Shown here piece after piece: positions 42,799 through 51,896 of a stretch of DNA of 64,000 nucleotides. The stretch lies in NCBI RefSeq assembly GCF_003931565.1, contig NZ_RRYI01000004.1, forward strand, positions 434,001 through 498,000. The letters are read 5' to 3'. The notes below the pieces were generated by a model that ran no database searches, was not told where the DNA came from, and saw only the letters and a list, made by a program, of their open reading frames with translations. This DNA comes from Caulobacter sp. 602-1. GTDB lineage: Bacteria > Pseudomonadota > Alphaproteobacteria > Caulobacterales > Caulobacteraceae. Made by a program: the position numbers and the translations under genes. Position 1 is the stretch's first letter. Each line of letters opens with the position of its first letter.

Positions 42799-44054
42799 GT
42801 CGCCCCCCGCAGAATGTCGACCGGGTCCACCCGCGCGGCCTTGCGCGCCGGAAGCCAGGCGGCGATCAGGGCCGCGGCGAGCGACGCGCCGCCGGCCAGG
42901 AGATATTGCGGCAGGCTGCGGTCGAGCGGCAGCACCAGCGGCTTGCCGCCCATGGTCAAAGGCAGGCTGGCCAGGATCTGCAGAAGACCGGTACCGACGG
43001 CGAAGCCGACGAGCGCGCCCAACACGCCCACCAGCAGGCCCTCCATCAGGAAGATCGCCTGGATGTCGCCGGCCGTGAAACCCATCGCACGAAGGATGGC
43101 GATGTCGCGGCGCTTGTCGGCGACGCTGTTGGAGACGGCGGTATAGATGCCGAAACTGGCTACGACCAGGATCGCCAGGATCACCGCGTACATGATGATG
43201 TTCCGCACGACCAGCAGGTTGAGAATGTCGGCCGAACGCTCCTGCCAGGACTCCCATTTGTAGCCCCACCGGCTCTCGAGGCGCTCGGCCTGCGCCTTGG
43301 CGTCGTCGGACCGGGCCAGCCGGATATGGAGCTGGTTGACGATGTCTGGCCGCGAGAACAGGACCTGGGCGGTGCGCAGCAGGCCATAGGCTACCGTGTC
43401 GCCGGCATAGAAGCCGGCCTGGGCGTCGGGCTCGATCAGCGCCAGGATCCGCATGCGCTGCAGGGTCCCGCTTGAGGCGGTCACGACCAGGGTGTCGCCT
43501 AAGCGCGCACCCAGGCGTTCGGCCAGGGGGCGGCTGATGATGATCCCGTCGGGGCGCGCCTCCAGGTCCGTCAGCGCGCCGCCGACCAGAGTTTCGCCGA
43601 TCTTGGCCAGGCGTCCTTCCAGCCGTGGGTCGACGCCATTGAGCGCCACCGCCGCCGTCCTGCCCGCGTAGGCTATGGTCACCGCGCCGCTGAGCGACGG
43701 GGCGGCCAGGGCCCCGGGGATCGCGCGGGCGTCGGCGAGCATGGCGGGCCAATCCTTCAATCCGCGCACCTCCTCCTGAGGCCGCAGGCCGTGGATGGCG
43801 ACCGCGGCGTTCGGAAAGGCGTCCAGGGCGGGCTGGCGAACCGGCTTGCGCTGCTCGTCGCGCACGATGATGTGGGGCGCGGAGTCCACCAGAGTCTTGA
43901 TGAAGTCCTTCTGGGAGCCGACCATCATGCCCGAGACGGCCAGGAAGAACCCGACGCCGATCGCCACGCCCAAGGTGGCCACCAGGGTTTGGCGGGCTCG
44001 TACTCGGAGATGCGCCAGGGCCACCCCGGCCAGAACGCCGGCGACCGAGTTCAT
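42795..44054 (-). CDS. FtsX/MacB-type ABC transporter permease
   Basis: The 419-residue permease has one N-terminal transmembrane helix (TLVATLGVAIGVGFFLAVSG), a large periplasmic domain (about 50-275), and three C-terminal helices (about 280-400). SNSVADKRRDIAILRAMGFT is the coupling segment typical of the FtsX family. RKAARVDPVDILRGA closes the protein as in DevC-like permeases. It is coupled to the membrane-fusion gene (ATGA) and the ATPase gene (GTGA). Confidence 0.92.
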   Translation of the reverse strand: MNSVAGVLAGVALAHLRVRARQTLVATLGVAIGVGFFLAVSGMMVGSQKDFIKTLVDSAPHIIVRDEQRKPVRQPALDAFPNAAVAIHGLRPQEEVRGLKDWPAMLADARAIPGALAAPSLSGAVTIAYAGRTAAVALNGVDPRLEGRLAKIGETLVGGALTDLEARPDGIIISRPLAERLGARLGDTLVVTASSGTLQRMRILALIEPDAQAGFYAGDTVAYGLLRTAQVLFSRPDIVNQLHIRLARSDDAKAQAERLESRWGYKWESWQERSADILNLLVVRNIIMYAVILAILVVASFGIYTAVSNSVADKRRDIAILRAMGFTAGDIQAIFLMEGLLVGVLGALVGFAVGTGLLQILASLPLTMGGKPLVLPLDRSLPQYLLAGGASLAAALIAAWLPARKAARVDPVDILRGAT

Positions 44055-45136
44055 GGGCGCGCGGCGCTTACGCGTTGACCGTCCCGAAGGCGGCCGGGCG
44101 CAATGATGACGGTCTCACCGGCGGCCATGCCCGACTTGAGCTCGGTCTGGGTCGCGCCAATCGCGCCGACCTGCACCGGAACTTGGCGGGCGCGCCCATT
44201 TTCCACGCGCCACACCTGGCCGTTCTGGACCGCCGTGGCGGGGACGAGGATCGCCTGCTCGCGCCGCGCGGCGACGAGGTTGGTCTCGACGGTCATGCCG
44301 GGCGAGAGTGGGCAGTCGGCGGGCAGGGCGATGCGGACACGAAACACCCGGCCCGTGGCGTCGCCGGCCGGGGTGATCCGGGCGATGGATCCCTGGAATG
44401 TCCGCCCGGGAAAGGCGTCGGCGCGGATCAGGGCCTGGGCGCCGAGCTTCAGGCGGGCGATATCACGCTCATCGACGTCGGCGGTGATGCGCAGGGTGCG
44501 TGGATCGGCCAGCAGGAACAGCATCGTTCCCACAGTCGCCAGATCGCCGGGTTCGGCCTCGCGCCGCAGGATCTGGCCGGCGAACGGCGCGGTCAGGCGA
44601 TAGTCGCGCAGGTGGGCCAGGGCGCCTTCTGCGGCCGCCCCCGCGGCGCGGGCCTGCGCCTGGGCGTCGTCATCGGCGGCGCGCGCGGCGAATCCCGCCT
44701 CCAGCAGGCGTCGCGTGCGACCGGCGACAACGCGGGCCTGCGCCGCCTGGGCGGCCAACTGCAGGGCCGTGCCTTGCGCCGGACCATCCTCGAGCTGAGC
44801 CAGCAGTTGGCCCGCCTTGACCCACTGGCCTTCGGCGACCGCGACCTCGCGTATTGGCGCGCTGACGATCGGCGCGACATGGGCCTGGCGCACATAGTCG
44901 ACCACGCCGGACGCGTAGACGACATCGACCGCCTGCCCCACGACGGCTTGAGCGACGACGACCCGTGGCGGCCTCAGATAGAGCGCCCCGGCGGCGAGCG
45001 CCGCGATCAGCACGAGCAGGCCCGCGCCAAAGACCCATAGCCGGCGCGATCCCGCCCTGGCGGATATCGGCGCGGCCGCCGGCGTGGGATTGGCCGTCTT
45101 TGGCGCCGCGGCGGAGCGGGGGAGGGGCGTGTCCAT
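44051..45136 (-). CDS. Membrane-fusion (HlyD/MacA/DevB-type) adaptor
   Basis: The 361-residue protein has a single N-terminal transmembrane anchor (RRLWVFGAGLLVLIAALAAG). A lipoyl/barrel-sandwich half (VVYASGVVDYVRQAHVAPIV) and a helical hairpin rich in Ala/Gln (about 115-170) precede the second lipoyl half (YRLTAPFAGQILRREAEPGD) and a beta-barrel/membrane-proximal region. It would link the inner-membrane ABC permease to an outer-membrane channel encoded elsewhere. The ATG at 45136 lies about 41 bases after the start predicted from the FixK-like box at 45212-45225, putting the exporter under the low-oxygen regulator. Confidence 0.9.
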   Translation of the reverse strand: MDTPLPRSAAAPKTANPTPAAAPISARAGSRRLWVFGAGLLVLIAALAAGALYLRPPRVVVAQAVVGQAVDVVYASGVVDYVRQAHVAPIVSAPIREVAVAEGQWVKAGQLLAQLEDGPAQGTALQLAAQAAQARVVAGRTRRLLEAGFAARAADDDAQAQARAAGAAAEGALAHLRDYRLTAPFAGQILRREAEPGDLATVGTMLFLLADPRTLRITADVDERDIARLKLGAQALIRADAFPGRTFQGSIARITPAGDATGRVFRVRIALPADCPLSPGMTVETNLVAARREQAILVPATAVQNGQVWRVENGRARQVPVQVGAIGATQTELKSGMAAGETVIIAPGRLRDGQRVSAARP

Positions 45137-45211
45137 CGTGCCAGGGGCCAATCCAGAAGGCCGCCGGACGCCGGCCTTGCATGGTGATGACACGGGCTGG
45201 GGCGGCCGGGA

Positions 45212-45225
45212 TTGATCAAGATCAT
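45212..45225. promoter_or_regulatory. FixK/FNR-type box between exporter operon and exported protein gene
   Basis: TTGATCAAGATCAT matches TTGAT-N4-ATCAA except at the last base. At -41.5 it predicts starts near 45177 (minus, adaptor ATG 45136) and near 45260 (plus, ATG 45288). It is the third such box at a divergent promoter in this island. Confidence 0.68.
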
Positions 45226-45287
45226 GCGATTGAGCGCCGAGCGGCGCGACCTTGGCCATCCCCGCCGCGCCCTGGAGAAGCTCCGCC

Positions 45288-45731
45288 ATGCCTCGATATC
45301 TCAACCGTAGAACCTTGATGACCTTGGCCGCGGCCATGCCGCTGGCGCCAATGGCCGCGTTCGGCCAGGGCCGTTCCGATACGGCGCAAGCCACGTTCAG
45401 GGGAGAAAACCTGGCCTTGGTCGTCGGCTACCAGTCGGGCGCTGGTCGCCTGACTTTCCAGGGGCGACGCTATGACTTCCGCGTCAACGGCCTGGCCGCG
45501 GTCGGCGTCGGCGCCGAGCGCCTCGAAGGAACGGCCGAGGTTCGCCACTTGAAGTCCCTCGCCGACTTCGAAGGAGTCTATTGGGGCGCGGGCGCGAGCG
45601 GCGCCTTGGTCCTGGGCCGCGGCGCGGCGATCTTGCGCAACGGCAAGGGCGTGGAGATCCGCCTAAACCTCGAAGGTCGAGGACTGGCCCTGATGATCGC
45701 CGCCGGAGGCGCGAGAATCGTCTTCGGCTAG
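45288..45731 (+). CDS. Exported protein of unknown function
   Basis: The 147-residue protein has a Tat/Sec-like leader (NRRTLMTLAAAMPLAPMAAF, cleavage near FGQG). The mature part is beta-rich and glycine-rich (LVVGYQSGAGRLTFQGRRYD, then GAGASGALVLGRGAAILRNG and GVEIRLNLEGRGLALMIAAG), suggesting a small periplasmic beta-barrel or sandwich. I recognise no catalytic residues. It may belong with the DUF1134/EipA-like envelope proteins, but that is a guess. GGAGAAG lies 8 bp upstream of the ATG. It is divergent from the exporter across a FixK-like box. Confidence 0.75.
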   Translation: MPRYLNRRTLMTLAAAMPLAPMAAFGQGRSDTAQATFRGENLALVVGYQSGAGRLTFQGRRYDFRVNGLAAVGVGAERLEGTAEVRHLKSLADFEGVYWGAGASGALVLGRGAAILRNGKGVEIRLNLEGRGLALMIAAGGARIVFG

Positions 45732-45785
45732 GCGTCTGGTCTCGAACCGCGTGGGGCTCGGTCTCGCTGAGGGCCCACACGGCGC

Positions 45786-45804
45786 GAGGATCTAGAAGAT
45801 CCTC
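45786..45804. terminator. Convergent-gene hairpin at the mgtA stop
   Basis: GAGGATCT (45786-45793) and AGATCCTC (45797-45804) form a perfect 8-bp stem with loop AGA, overlapping the stop codon of the P-type ATPase gene between two convergent genes. No T-tract is present. A bidirectional terminator is plausible. Confidence 0.45.
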
Positions 45805-48338
45805 CCGTCGTGCGCTTGACCTAGCGCCAGGCGCTTTAGACCCTCCGCGCAGACGAGATAGGTCCCCACCAGCCCGGCGATCGCCGCCAGGGTCGCCCCG
45901 GTCGGGGGCGCGAAGCCCAGCACCGCGCCCCATGGCAGGAGCGGCAAGGCCAGGGCGAGGGCCAGACCGGCGAGCGCCGTGGCGGTCAGGGCCGGATGCG
46001 CGCGGCTGGCCAAGGCCGGACCCGCCGTCCGGATCACGAAGATCACCAGGATCTGGCTGGCCATGGATTCAATGAACCAGGCGGCGCGAAACTGGGCCAC
46101 ATCGGCGTGGAACACCCACAGCAGCAGGGCGAAGGTGGCGACATCGAACACCGATGACAGCGGTCCCATGATCGCTGTGAAGCGCATCAGGCCGCGCATG
46201 TCCCAGGCTCTGGGACGCGACAGGTCCGAAGCGTCCGCCCCATCGAGCGGAATGCCGACCTGCGCAAGATCGTAGATCAGGTTGTTGAGCAGCACCTGGA
46301 CGGCGGTCAGCGGCAGGAAGGGCAGGGCCAGCGAGGCCAGCGCCATGGTCAGCATGTTGCCGAAGTTGGAGCTGGTGCCCATCCGCACGTATTTCATGAT
46401 GTTGGCGTAGGTGCGCCGTCCCTCGGCCACCCCGTCGGCCAAGACGGAAAGGTCCTGATCTAGCAGGATCATGTCGGCCGCCTCGCGCGCCACGTCCGTG
46501 GCGCCGTCGACCGACAGGCCGACATCGGCGGCCCTGATCGCCGGGGCGTCGTTGATCCCATCGCCGAGGAAACCGACCGTATGACCACGCGCGCGCAAGG
46601 CGTGGACGATCCGGGTCTTCTGGTCAGGCGTGACGCGGGCGAAGAGATCGGTGTGTTCGACCCGGACGGCCAGAGCCTGGTCGTTGAGCTTGTCGATCAT
46701 CTCCCCGGTCAACAGGCCCTCGACCGGCAAGTTCAGCGTGGTGACCAGATGCTGCACGACGGCCGCGGCGTCGCCCGAGATCACCTTGACCCGTACGCCG
46801 GCCGCCTGAAGCCGGGAGATCGCCTGGGTGGCGCTGGCCTTGGGCGGGTCCACGAAGACGCAGAAGCCCAGGAACACAAGACCTGCGTCGTCATCCTGGC
46901 CGATGGTTTGGCGGCCGGCGGCGGATCTGAACGCCACGCCCAGGAGACGCAGCCCTTGGGCGGCGCGGTCGGCCTGGAGGTCGGCCAGGCGCTGACGAAG
47001 CGCCGCGTCGAGCGGTCTGACCGCTCCCGAGCGGTCCTGAGCGTTCGCGCAAAGGGTCAGCAGGGTTTCGGGGGCGCCCTTGACGATCTCGAGCCGGACG
47101 CCGTCGGCGGCGCGCTCGACGAGGACCGAGACCCGCCGTCGTTCGAAATCGAAGGGGCGCTCGTCGAGCTTGCGCCAGCCGTTGAGGTCGCGGTCGGACA
47201 TGTGCTGGAGCAACGCCTCGTCGAGGGGACTCCTCAGACCGGTCTCGAAGCGCGCGTTGATCGCCGCCCATTCGGCCACCTGGTCATCGTCTTCGCCGTC
47301 GATCCCGGGATGGGCGACCAGCGCTATGCGCGCCTGGGTCAACGTGCCCGTCTTGTCGGTGCAAAGGATGTCCATCTGACCCAGGTCGTGGATCGCCGAC
47401 AGGCGCTTGACCACCACCTTGGCGGCGGCCATGCGCTGGGCGCCGCGCGACAGGGCCACGGTCATGATCATCGGCAGGAGTTCGGGCGTCAGCCCGACCG
47501 CCAGGGCCATGGCGAACAGGAACGACTGAAGGGCCGGTCGACCCAGCGCCAAGTGGGCCAGCAGCACGAAGAGCACCAGGAACAGGGTCAGGCGAACGAT
47601 CAGGACCCCCAGCTGGTGAACGCCGCGCTCGAACGCGGTGGGCGGCTGCGCCTTGCCCAAGGCTCGGGCGATGGCGCCAAGCCGGGTGCGCGGGCCGGTG
47701 GCGGCCACCAGCATTCTGGCCGTGCCGGCGACCACCGAGGCGCCCTCGAACAGGGCGTTGCGCGCGTCCGCCAAGGTGGCTTCCGTCGCGGCGGGCTCGA
47801 CGGCTTTCTCCACCGGATAGGGCTCGCCGGTCAGCAGGGCTTGGTTGACCTGGACATTGTTGGCGGCCAGCACCACGCCGTCGGCCGGCACAAGGTCGCC
47901 TGCCGCCAAGTCGACGACGTCGCCAGCCACCAACTGGGCGGCGGGAACTTCGCCGGCCTTGCCGTCTCGCCAGGCGCGAGCGCGCAACGCGATCGTTTGG
48001 CGCAAGGCCTCCGCGCTCGCCCGCGCGCGATGTTCCTGGATCATGTCCAGCCCGGTGGACGCCAGGACGACGGCGACGATGATCACGAAACTGGGCGCGT
48101 CTCCCGTGGCCCCGGCGATCGCGGCGGCCACCAGCAGGATGGCTACCAAGGGGTTCGCCAGGCGCCGCAGCAGATCCGCCAGGGGATGGCTGTGCGTGCT
48201 CGGGGCGAGGCTGTTGGGGCCATCCACGGCCAGTCGGCGCACGGCTTCCTGCGTCGAAAGACCCTGGAGATCGCTCCCCAGGGTCTTGAGCAGGACGTCG
48301 GCGCCTTGCCGCCAGAACGGCGGGAGCTTGGCGCTCAC
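45792..48338 (-). CDS. mgtA: Magnesium-translocating P-type ATPase
   Basis: The 848-residue P-type ATPase has an N-terminal cation ATPase segment (LSTQEAVRRLAVDGPN) and TM1-2. The actuator has LLTGEPYPVEK (TGES-like, with P). TM4 has VGLTPELLPMIMTVALSRGA, the type IIIB (MgtA/MgtB) signature. Phosphorylation is at D328 in CTDKTGTLTQ, with GDGINDAPAIRAADVGLSVD as the hinge and six C-terminal helices. It would import Mg2+ down its gradient using ATP. It starts at GTG overlapping the BI-1-like gene (GTGA). MgtA is normally Mg-limited; in this cluster low-oxygen control is possible. Confidence 0.92.
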   Translation of the reverse strand: MSAKLPPFWRQGADVLLKTLGSDLQGLSTQEAVRRLAVDGPNSLAPSTHSHPLADLLRRLANPLVAILLVAAAIAGATGDAPSFVIIVAVVLASTGLDMIQEHRARASAEALRQTIALRARAWRDGKAGEVPAAQLVAGDVVDLAAGDLVPADGVVLAANNVQVNQALLTGEPYPVEKAVEPAATEATLADARNALFEGASVVAGTARMLVAATGPRTRLGAIARALGKAQPPTAFERGVHQLGVLIVRLTLFLVLFVLLAHLALGRPALQSFLFAMALAVGLTPELLPMIMTVALSRGAQRMAAAKVVVKRLSAIHDLGQMDILCTDKTGTLTQARIALVAHPGIDGEDDDQVAEWAAINARFETGLRSPLDEALLQHMSDRDLNGWRKLDERPFDFERRRVSVLVERAADGVRLEIVKGAPETLLTLCANAQDRSGAVRPLDAALRQRLADLQADRAAQGLRLLGVAFRSAAGRQTIGQDDDAGLVFLGFCVFVDPPKASATQAISRLQAAGVRVKVISGDAAAVVQHLVTTLNLPVEGLLTGEMIDKLNDQALAVRVEHTDLFARVTPDQKTRIVHALRARGHTVGFLGDGINDAPAIRAADVGLSVDGATDVAREAADMILLDQDLSVLADGVAEGRRTYANIMKYVRMGTSSNFGNMLTMALASLALPFLPLTAVQVLLNNLIYDLAQVGIPLDGADASDLSRPRAWDMRGLMRFTAIMGPLSSVFDVATFALLLWVFHADVAQFRAAWFIESMASQILVIFVIRTAGPALASRAHPALTATALAGLALALALPLLPWGAVLGFAPPTGATLAAIAGLVGTYLVCAEGLKRLALGQAHDGRIF

Positions 48339-49048
48339 CGCCGGCGCCCGGTCAGGCGAAGCGCGAACAGGAAGAGGTTCAGCAGATCAAGATAGAGCGT
48401 CAGGCCGCCCATGACCGCCGGCCGCGGGGCGCCATTCCAGCCTTCGGCGGCGAGGCGCCGCAAGCGCTGGACATCGAAGGCGGTCAGACCGGCGAATATC
48501 AGGGCGCCCATCGCGCAAATCGCGAGGTCCAGAGGCGAGGATCGCAGAAAGAGGTTGGCCACCATGGCCAGGAGCAAGGTCACGACGCTCATGGTCATGA
48601 AGACTCCCAGGCCGCCAAGATCGATCCGTGTCACCGCGCCGAGCGCGGCCATGACGCCGAAGCCAGCCGCGACGCACACCAGGGCCAGGGCCAGGTCATG
48701 GCCGGAATAGGCCATCACCAGCCCGCCCAGGGATAGTCCGACCAGCGCGGCGTAGCTCAGAAACATCATCGCCGCGACGGCGGGAGAGAGGCGGGTGATC
48801 GAGGCGCTGAGGGGCAGCACGATCAGCAGGGGCGCCAGGGTCACCATCCAGCCGACGCCCGTCAGACCCTGGTCGGTGAACAGGGCCCGCGAAACGGCCG
48901 GCAGATAGGCCGCGCTCCAGGCCGCGGCCGCCGAGATCAACACGCCGCCAGCCATCCAGGCCCAGACCGAGGCCATGAAATCCGTCGCCCGATCGGGCGG
49001 GACCGATAGGGCCGCGCCAAGGTCAAGGTCGTCTCCGCGCCTAGGCAT
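48335..49048 (-). CDS. Bax inhibitor-1/YccA-family membrane protein
   Basis: The 237-residue protein has seven hydrophobic helices (from FMASVWAWMAGGVLISAAAA). The BI-1 C-terminal motif is ICAMGALIFAGLTAFDVQRL, then LYLDLLNLFLFALRLTGRR. BI-1 proteins are pH-sensitive ion-leak channels or protease regulators of the inner membrane. The start is ATG 49048 with GAGGAG six bases upstream. It is coupled to mgtA, so the pair may act on ion balance. It is divergent from the PHA synthase gene with 166 bp between them. Confidence 0.9.
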   Translation of the reverse strand: MPRRGDDLDLGAALSVPPDRATDFMASVWAWMAGGVLISAAAAWSAAYLPAVSRALFTDQGLTGVGWMVTLAPLLIVLPLSASITRLSPAVAAMMFLSYAALVGLSLGGLVMAYSGHDLALALVCVAAGFGVMAALGAVTRIDLGGLGVFMTMSVVTLLLAMVANLFLRSSPLDLAICAMGALIFAGLTAFDVQRLRRLAAEGWNGAPRPAVMGGLTLYLDLLNLFLFALRLTGRRR

Positions 49049-49214
49049 CGCTTTCTCCTCCGCCGTCGCTCTCGGCGCCGGGAACCAGACGCGCGGAGGG
49101 TGGTCGGGGCGACCGCCGCGCCCAATTGGGAAAGCTACGTAGATTTGCGAGGTTCGCCCGCGCCGACGTCGCGGTAGGTCAAGCGCACGCCGCCTTGGTG
49201 GAGGAGAGCCCGCC

Positions 49215-51002
49215 GTGACCGCCGCTCTTGCGATCGACAGCCGCCAGCCGCCAGCCGCCAAGGCCGACGATCCCGGCGATGCGTGGGCTGAACGTCTGGA
49301 TCGCCTGGCCAGCGCGGGGCTGGCGCGGATGACCGGCGGGCTCTCGCCGCTTTCGATCCTCTCCGCCTATGCCGACTGGGCCACTCACCTGGCTCTTTCG
49401 CCCGGCCGCCAGTGGCGCCTGGGCGTCAAGGCCGGACGCAAGATGTCGCGCTTGGCCGACTTCACCGGGCGCGCCCTTCTGGAAGGCTCGGCCGCCGCGC
49501 CGGCGATCACACCCTTGCCCCAGGACCACCGGTTCGATGATCCGGCTTGGCGAACCTGGCCCTTCAATCTGCTTGAGCAGGGCTTCCTGCTGCAGCAACA
49601 ATGGTGGGATGCGGCCTTGACTGGCGTGCCGGGCGTCACCGCGCCGCATCAGGCCATGGCGCGCTTCGCCGCGCGCCAGATGCTGGATGTCCTGGCGCCG
49701 TCGAACTTCGTGCTCACCAATCCCGTCGTCCAGGCCAAGGTCGCCAAGACAGGCGGCGTCTGCCTGGCCCAAGGCGCGGCCAATCTCCTCGATGATGTCC
49801 GCCGCGGGCTCTCCGGTGAGCCGCCGGCCGGGGCGGAAGCCTTTCGTCCTGGCCATGAGGTGGCGATCACGCCGGGGCAGGTGGTGTTTCGCAACGATCT
49901 GATCGAGCTGATCCGCTATGCGCCCGCCACCGCGCAGGTCCGGCCCGAGCCTGTGCTGATCACCCCGGCCTGGATCATGAAGTTCTACATCCTGGACCTG
50001 TCGCCCGAGAACTCCCTGGTGCGTTGGCTGGTGGACCAAGGGTTTTGCGTCTTCATGATCTCCTGGCGCAATCCAGGCCCGGCGGATCGGGGCCTGGACC
50101 TGGAGGATTACCGGCGTCAGGGTTTCCTGGCGGCGCTGGACGCGGTGGTCGCGGAGACCGGAGCCAGCGCCGTTCACGCGGTGGGATACTGCCTGGGCGG
50201 AACCTTGCTGGCCATCGCCGCCGCGGCCATGGCGCGCGACGGCGATGAGCGACTGGCGAGCGTGACGCTGCTGGCCGCGCAGACGGAGTTCAGCGAGCCA
50301 GGGGAACTGGGCCTGTTCATCGATGCGGGTCAGGTGCGCTTCCTGGAGGACCTGATGTGGTCCAGGGGCTATCTCGACCCGCGTCAGATGAGCGGGGCTT
50401 TCCAGATTCTGCGTTCCAACGACCTTGTCTGGTCGCGCCTGGTGCGGGACTACCTGATGGGCGAGCGCGCGCCCATGAGCGATCTGATGGCCTGGAACAG
50501 CGATGGCACCAGACTGCCCTACGCCATGCACAGCCAATATCTTCATTCATTGTTCTTGAACGATGATCTGGCCGAGGGGCGGTTCCTGGTCGAGGGGCGG
50601 CCCATCGCCCTGGAGGATATCCGGGTCCCGATCTTCGCCGTCGGCGCCGAATGGGACCACGTCGCGCCATGGCGTTCGGTCTTCAAGATCCATCTGCTGA
50701 CTGGCGCCGAGGTCACCTTCCTGCTGACCAGTGGCGGGCATAACGCCGGCATCATCTCCGAACCGCGTCGTCCGGGCCGGCGATGGCGTCGCCGGACGCG
50801 GCCGGCCGACGGCCGCTATGTCGACCCCGAGGCCTGGCTCGGCCAGGCCGAGCAGGGAGAGGGATCCTGGTGGCCGCAATGGGCGAAATGGCTGGCCGAT
50901 CGCTCGGGTCCGTCCGTTCCGGCCCGGACGCTGGAACCGGCCGACCAGCCCGGGAAAGGCAGTCGCGCGCCCGCGCCGGGGCGCTATGTTCTCGAACGCT
51001 GA
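49215..51002 (+). CDS. phaC: Class I poly(R)-hydroxyalkanoate synthase
   Basis: The 595-residue protein has the PHA-synthase N-terminal domain (NPVVQAKVAKTGGVCLAQGA) and an alpha/beta-hydrolase core with lipase-like box GYCLGG (nucleophile C326), D481 in WDHVAPWRSV and H509 in GGHNAGI. The D-H spacing of 28 equals that of characterised class I synthases. WRNP and WNSDGTRLP are also present. It polymerises hydroxyacyl-CoA into storage granules. The start is GTG after GAGGAGAG. It lies in the FixK-linked island with a phasin. Polymer made at low oxygen can serve as an electron sink. Confidence 0.93.
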   Translation: MTAALAIDSRQPPAAKADDPGDAWAERLDRLASAGLARMTGGLSPLSILSAYADWATHLALSPGRQWRLGVKAGRKMSRLADFTGRALLEGSAAAPAITPLPQDHRFDDPAWRTWPFNLLEQGFLLQQQWWDAALTGVPGVTAPHQAMARFAARQMLDVLAPSNFVLTNPVVQAKVAKTGGVCLAQGAANLLDDVRRGLSGEPPAGAEAFRPGHEVAITPGQVVFRNDLIELIRYAPATAQVRPEPVLITPAWIMKFYILDLSPENSLVRWLVDQGFCVFMISWRNPGPADRGLDLEDYRRQGFLAALDAVVAETGASAVHAVGYCLGGTLLAIAAAAMARDGDERLASVTLLAAQTEFSEPGELGLFIDAGQVRFLEDLMWSRGYLDPRQMSGAFQILRSNDLVWSRLVRDYLMGERAPMSDLMAWNSDGTRLPYAMHSQYLHSLFLNDDLAEGRFLVEGRPIALEDIRVPIFAVGAEWDHVAPWRSVFKIHLLTGAEVTFLLTSGGHNAGIISEPRRPGRRWRRRTRPADGRYVDPEAWLGQAEQGEGSWWPQWAKWLADRSGPSVPARTLEPADQPGKGSRAPAPGRYVLER

Positions 51003-51186
51003 CTCGCGGGAAACAGCACAAGCCAAGCCCGCGCCGACCACGAGCTTCATCGCGCTGATCATGGCTTCGATCGTCGCCACCTTGGGGCTGGTCTTCGCCT
51101 CGACGGTCCTGCTGCGACTGTTGACCCTGTGGACGCCGATGGCGCCCCGGCATGGCTCTGCTGCACCTTGGCGCGCACGGCGGTAA
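50986..51186 (+). CDS. Small single-span membrane protein overlapping the phaC end
   Basis: These 66 residues overlap the last 17 bases of phaC in another frame. A polar N-terminus is followed by one clear transmembrane segment (TSFIALIMASIVATLGLVFA to LLRLLTLW) and a basic tail. There is no strong ribosome site, but translational coupling to phaC is possible. I recognise no family. The hydrophobic segment speaks for a real product; the short length leaves doubt. Confidence 0.45.
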   Translation: MFSNADSRETAQAKPAPTTSFIALIMASIVATLGLVFASTVLLRLLTLWTPMAPRHGSAAPWRARR

Positions 51187-51227
51187 GAACGCGGGACCGC
51201 CTCGGGCCATAGGCCCACGGACACCGC

Positions 51228-51896
51228 CTAGGGCGCGGCGCGGGCGGCCAGCCTGGCGGGGGAGGCGACGCGGAAGCGACGGCAGCCCTCCAGGGCGATG
51301 AGGCCTTCGCTCTGCAGCTGGCTGAACATGCGCGAGACGGTCTCGATGCTCAGGCCCAGGTGATCGGCGATGTCCTGGCGGCTCATCGCCAACTCGCTCC
51401 AGACCGACCGCTGTCGCTTGGCCACGTCGGACAGGAAGCCGGCGACCTTCTCCAAGGCGCTCTTGCGGGCCAGGAGCATCATGTGCTCGTGCGCCCGTTC
51501 CAGCTCCGAGCCGGTGGCCTGCCAGATGGCCCGTTCCAGGCCGTGGCCGGCCTCGCCGCGATGGCGCATGGTCGAGCGCCGGGCGACCAGGACGCGGGTG
51601 GGGCCCAGCGCCTCGGCCGAGGACAGGTGCGCGGGCCCGGTCTCCAGGCCGAAGAGATCGCCCGGATAATAGAAGCCGGCGATCTGGCGGCGGCCGTCGC
51701 TGGTCAGGCGCGAGGCGCGCACCGCGCCGCTCTGGACCTGATAGACGAGATCGGTCTCTTCGCCCTGGGCGTAGATTTCTTCGTCGCTGGCGTAGGCGAT
51801 GCTGACGCCCATGTCGCCGAACATGTCGGCCATGGGCGGATAAAGCGACGTCATCGCTGGAGCGGCGGCGGATCTCGGTAAGGCGTACATCGACAT
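51228..51896 (-). CDS. fixK: Crp/Fnr-family regulator, FixK-like
   Basis: The 222-residue protein has a cyclic-nucleotide-binding-fold sensor (about 25-125; YAQGEETDLVYQVQSGAVRA, GFYYPGDLFGLE), a dimerisation helix and a winged HTH (about 160-210; MSRQDIADHLGLSIETVSRM). The ETVSR recognition helix is the FNR/FixK type that reads TTGAT-N4-ATCAA. The FNR-type N-terminal cysteine cluster is absent, so it is not an oxygen sensor itself and probably depends on an upstream system such as FixLJ. The start was chosen at 51896 with GGGAGAG upstream. The three FixK-like boxes within 13 kb are its natural targets. Confidence 0.85.
   Translation of the reverse strand: MSMYALPRSAAAPAMTSLYPPMADMFGDMGVSIAYASDEEIYAQGEETDLVYQVQSGAVRASRLTSDGRRQIAGFYYPGDLFGLETGPAHLSSAEALGPTRVLVARRSTMRHRGEAGHGLERAIWQATGSELERAHEHMMLLARKSALEKVAGFLSDVAKRQRSVWSELAMSRQDIADHLGLSIETVSRMFSQLQSEGLIALEGCRRFRVASPARLAARAAP

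Noticed and set aside
49120..49145. CCAATTGGGAAAGCTACGTA, considered as a sigma-54 or FixK site before phaC
   Set aside because: It lacks the TGGCAC-N5-TTGC pattern and both FixK half-sites.
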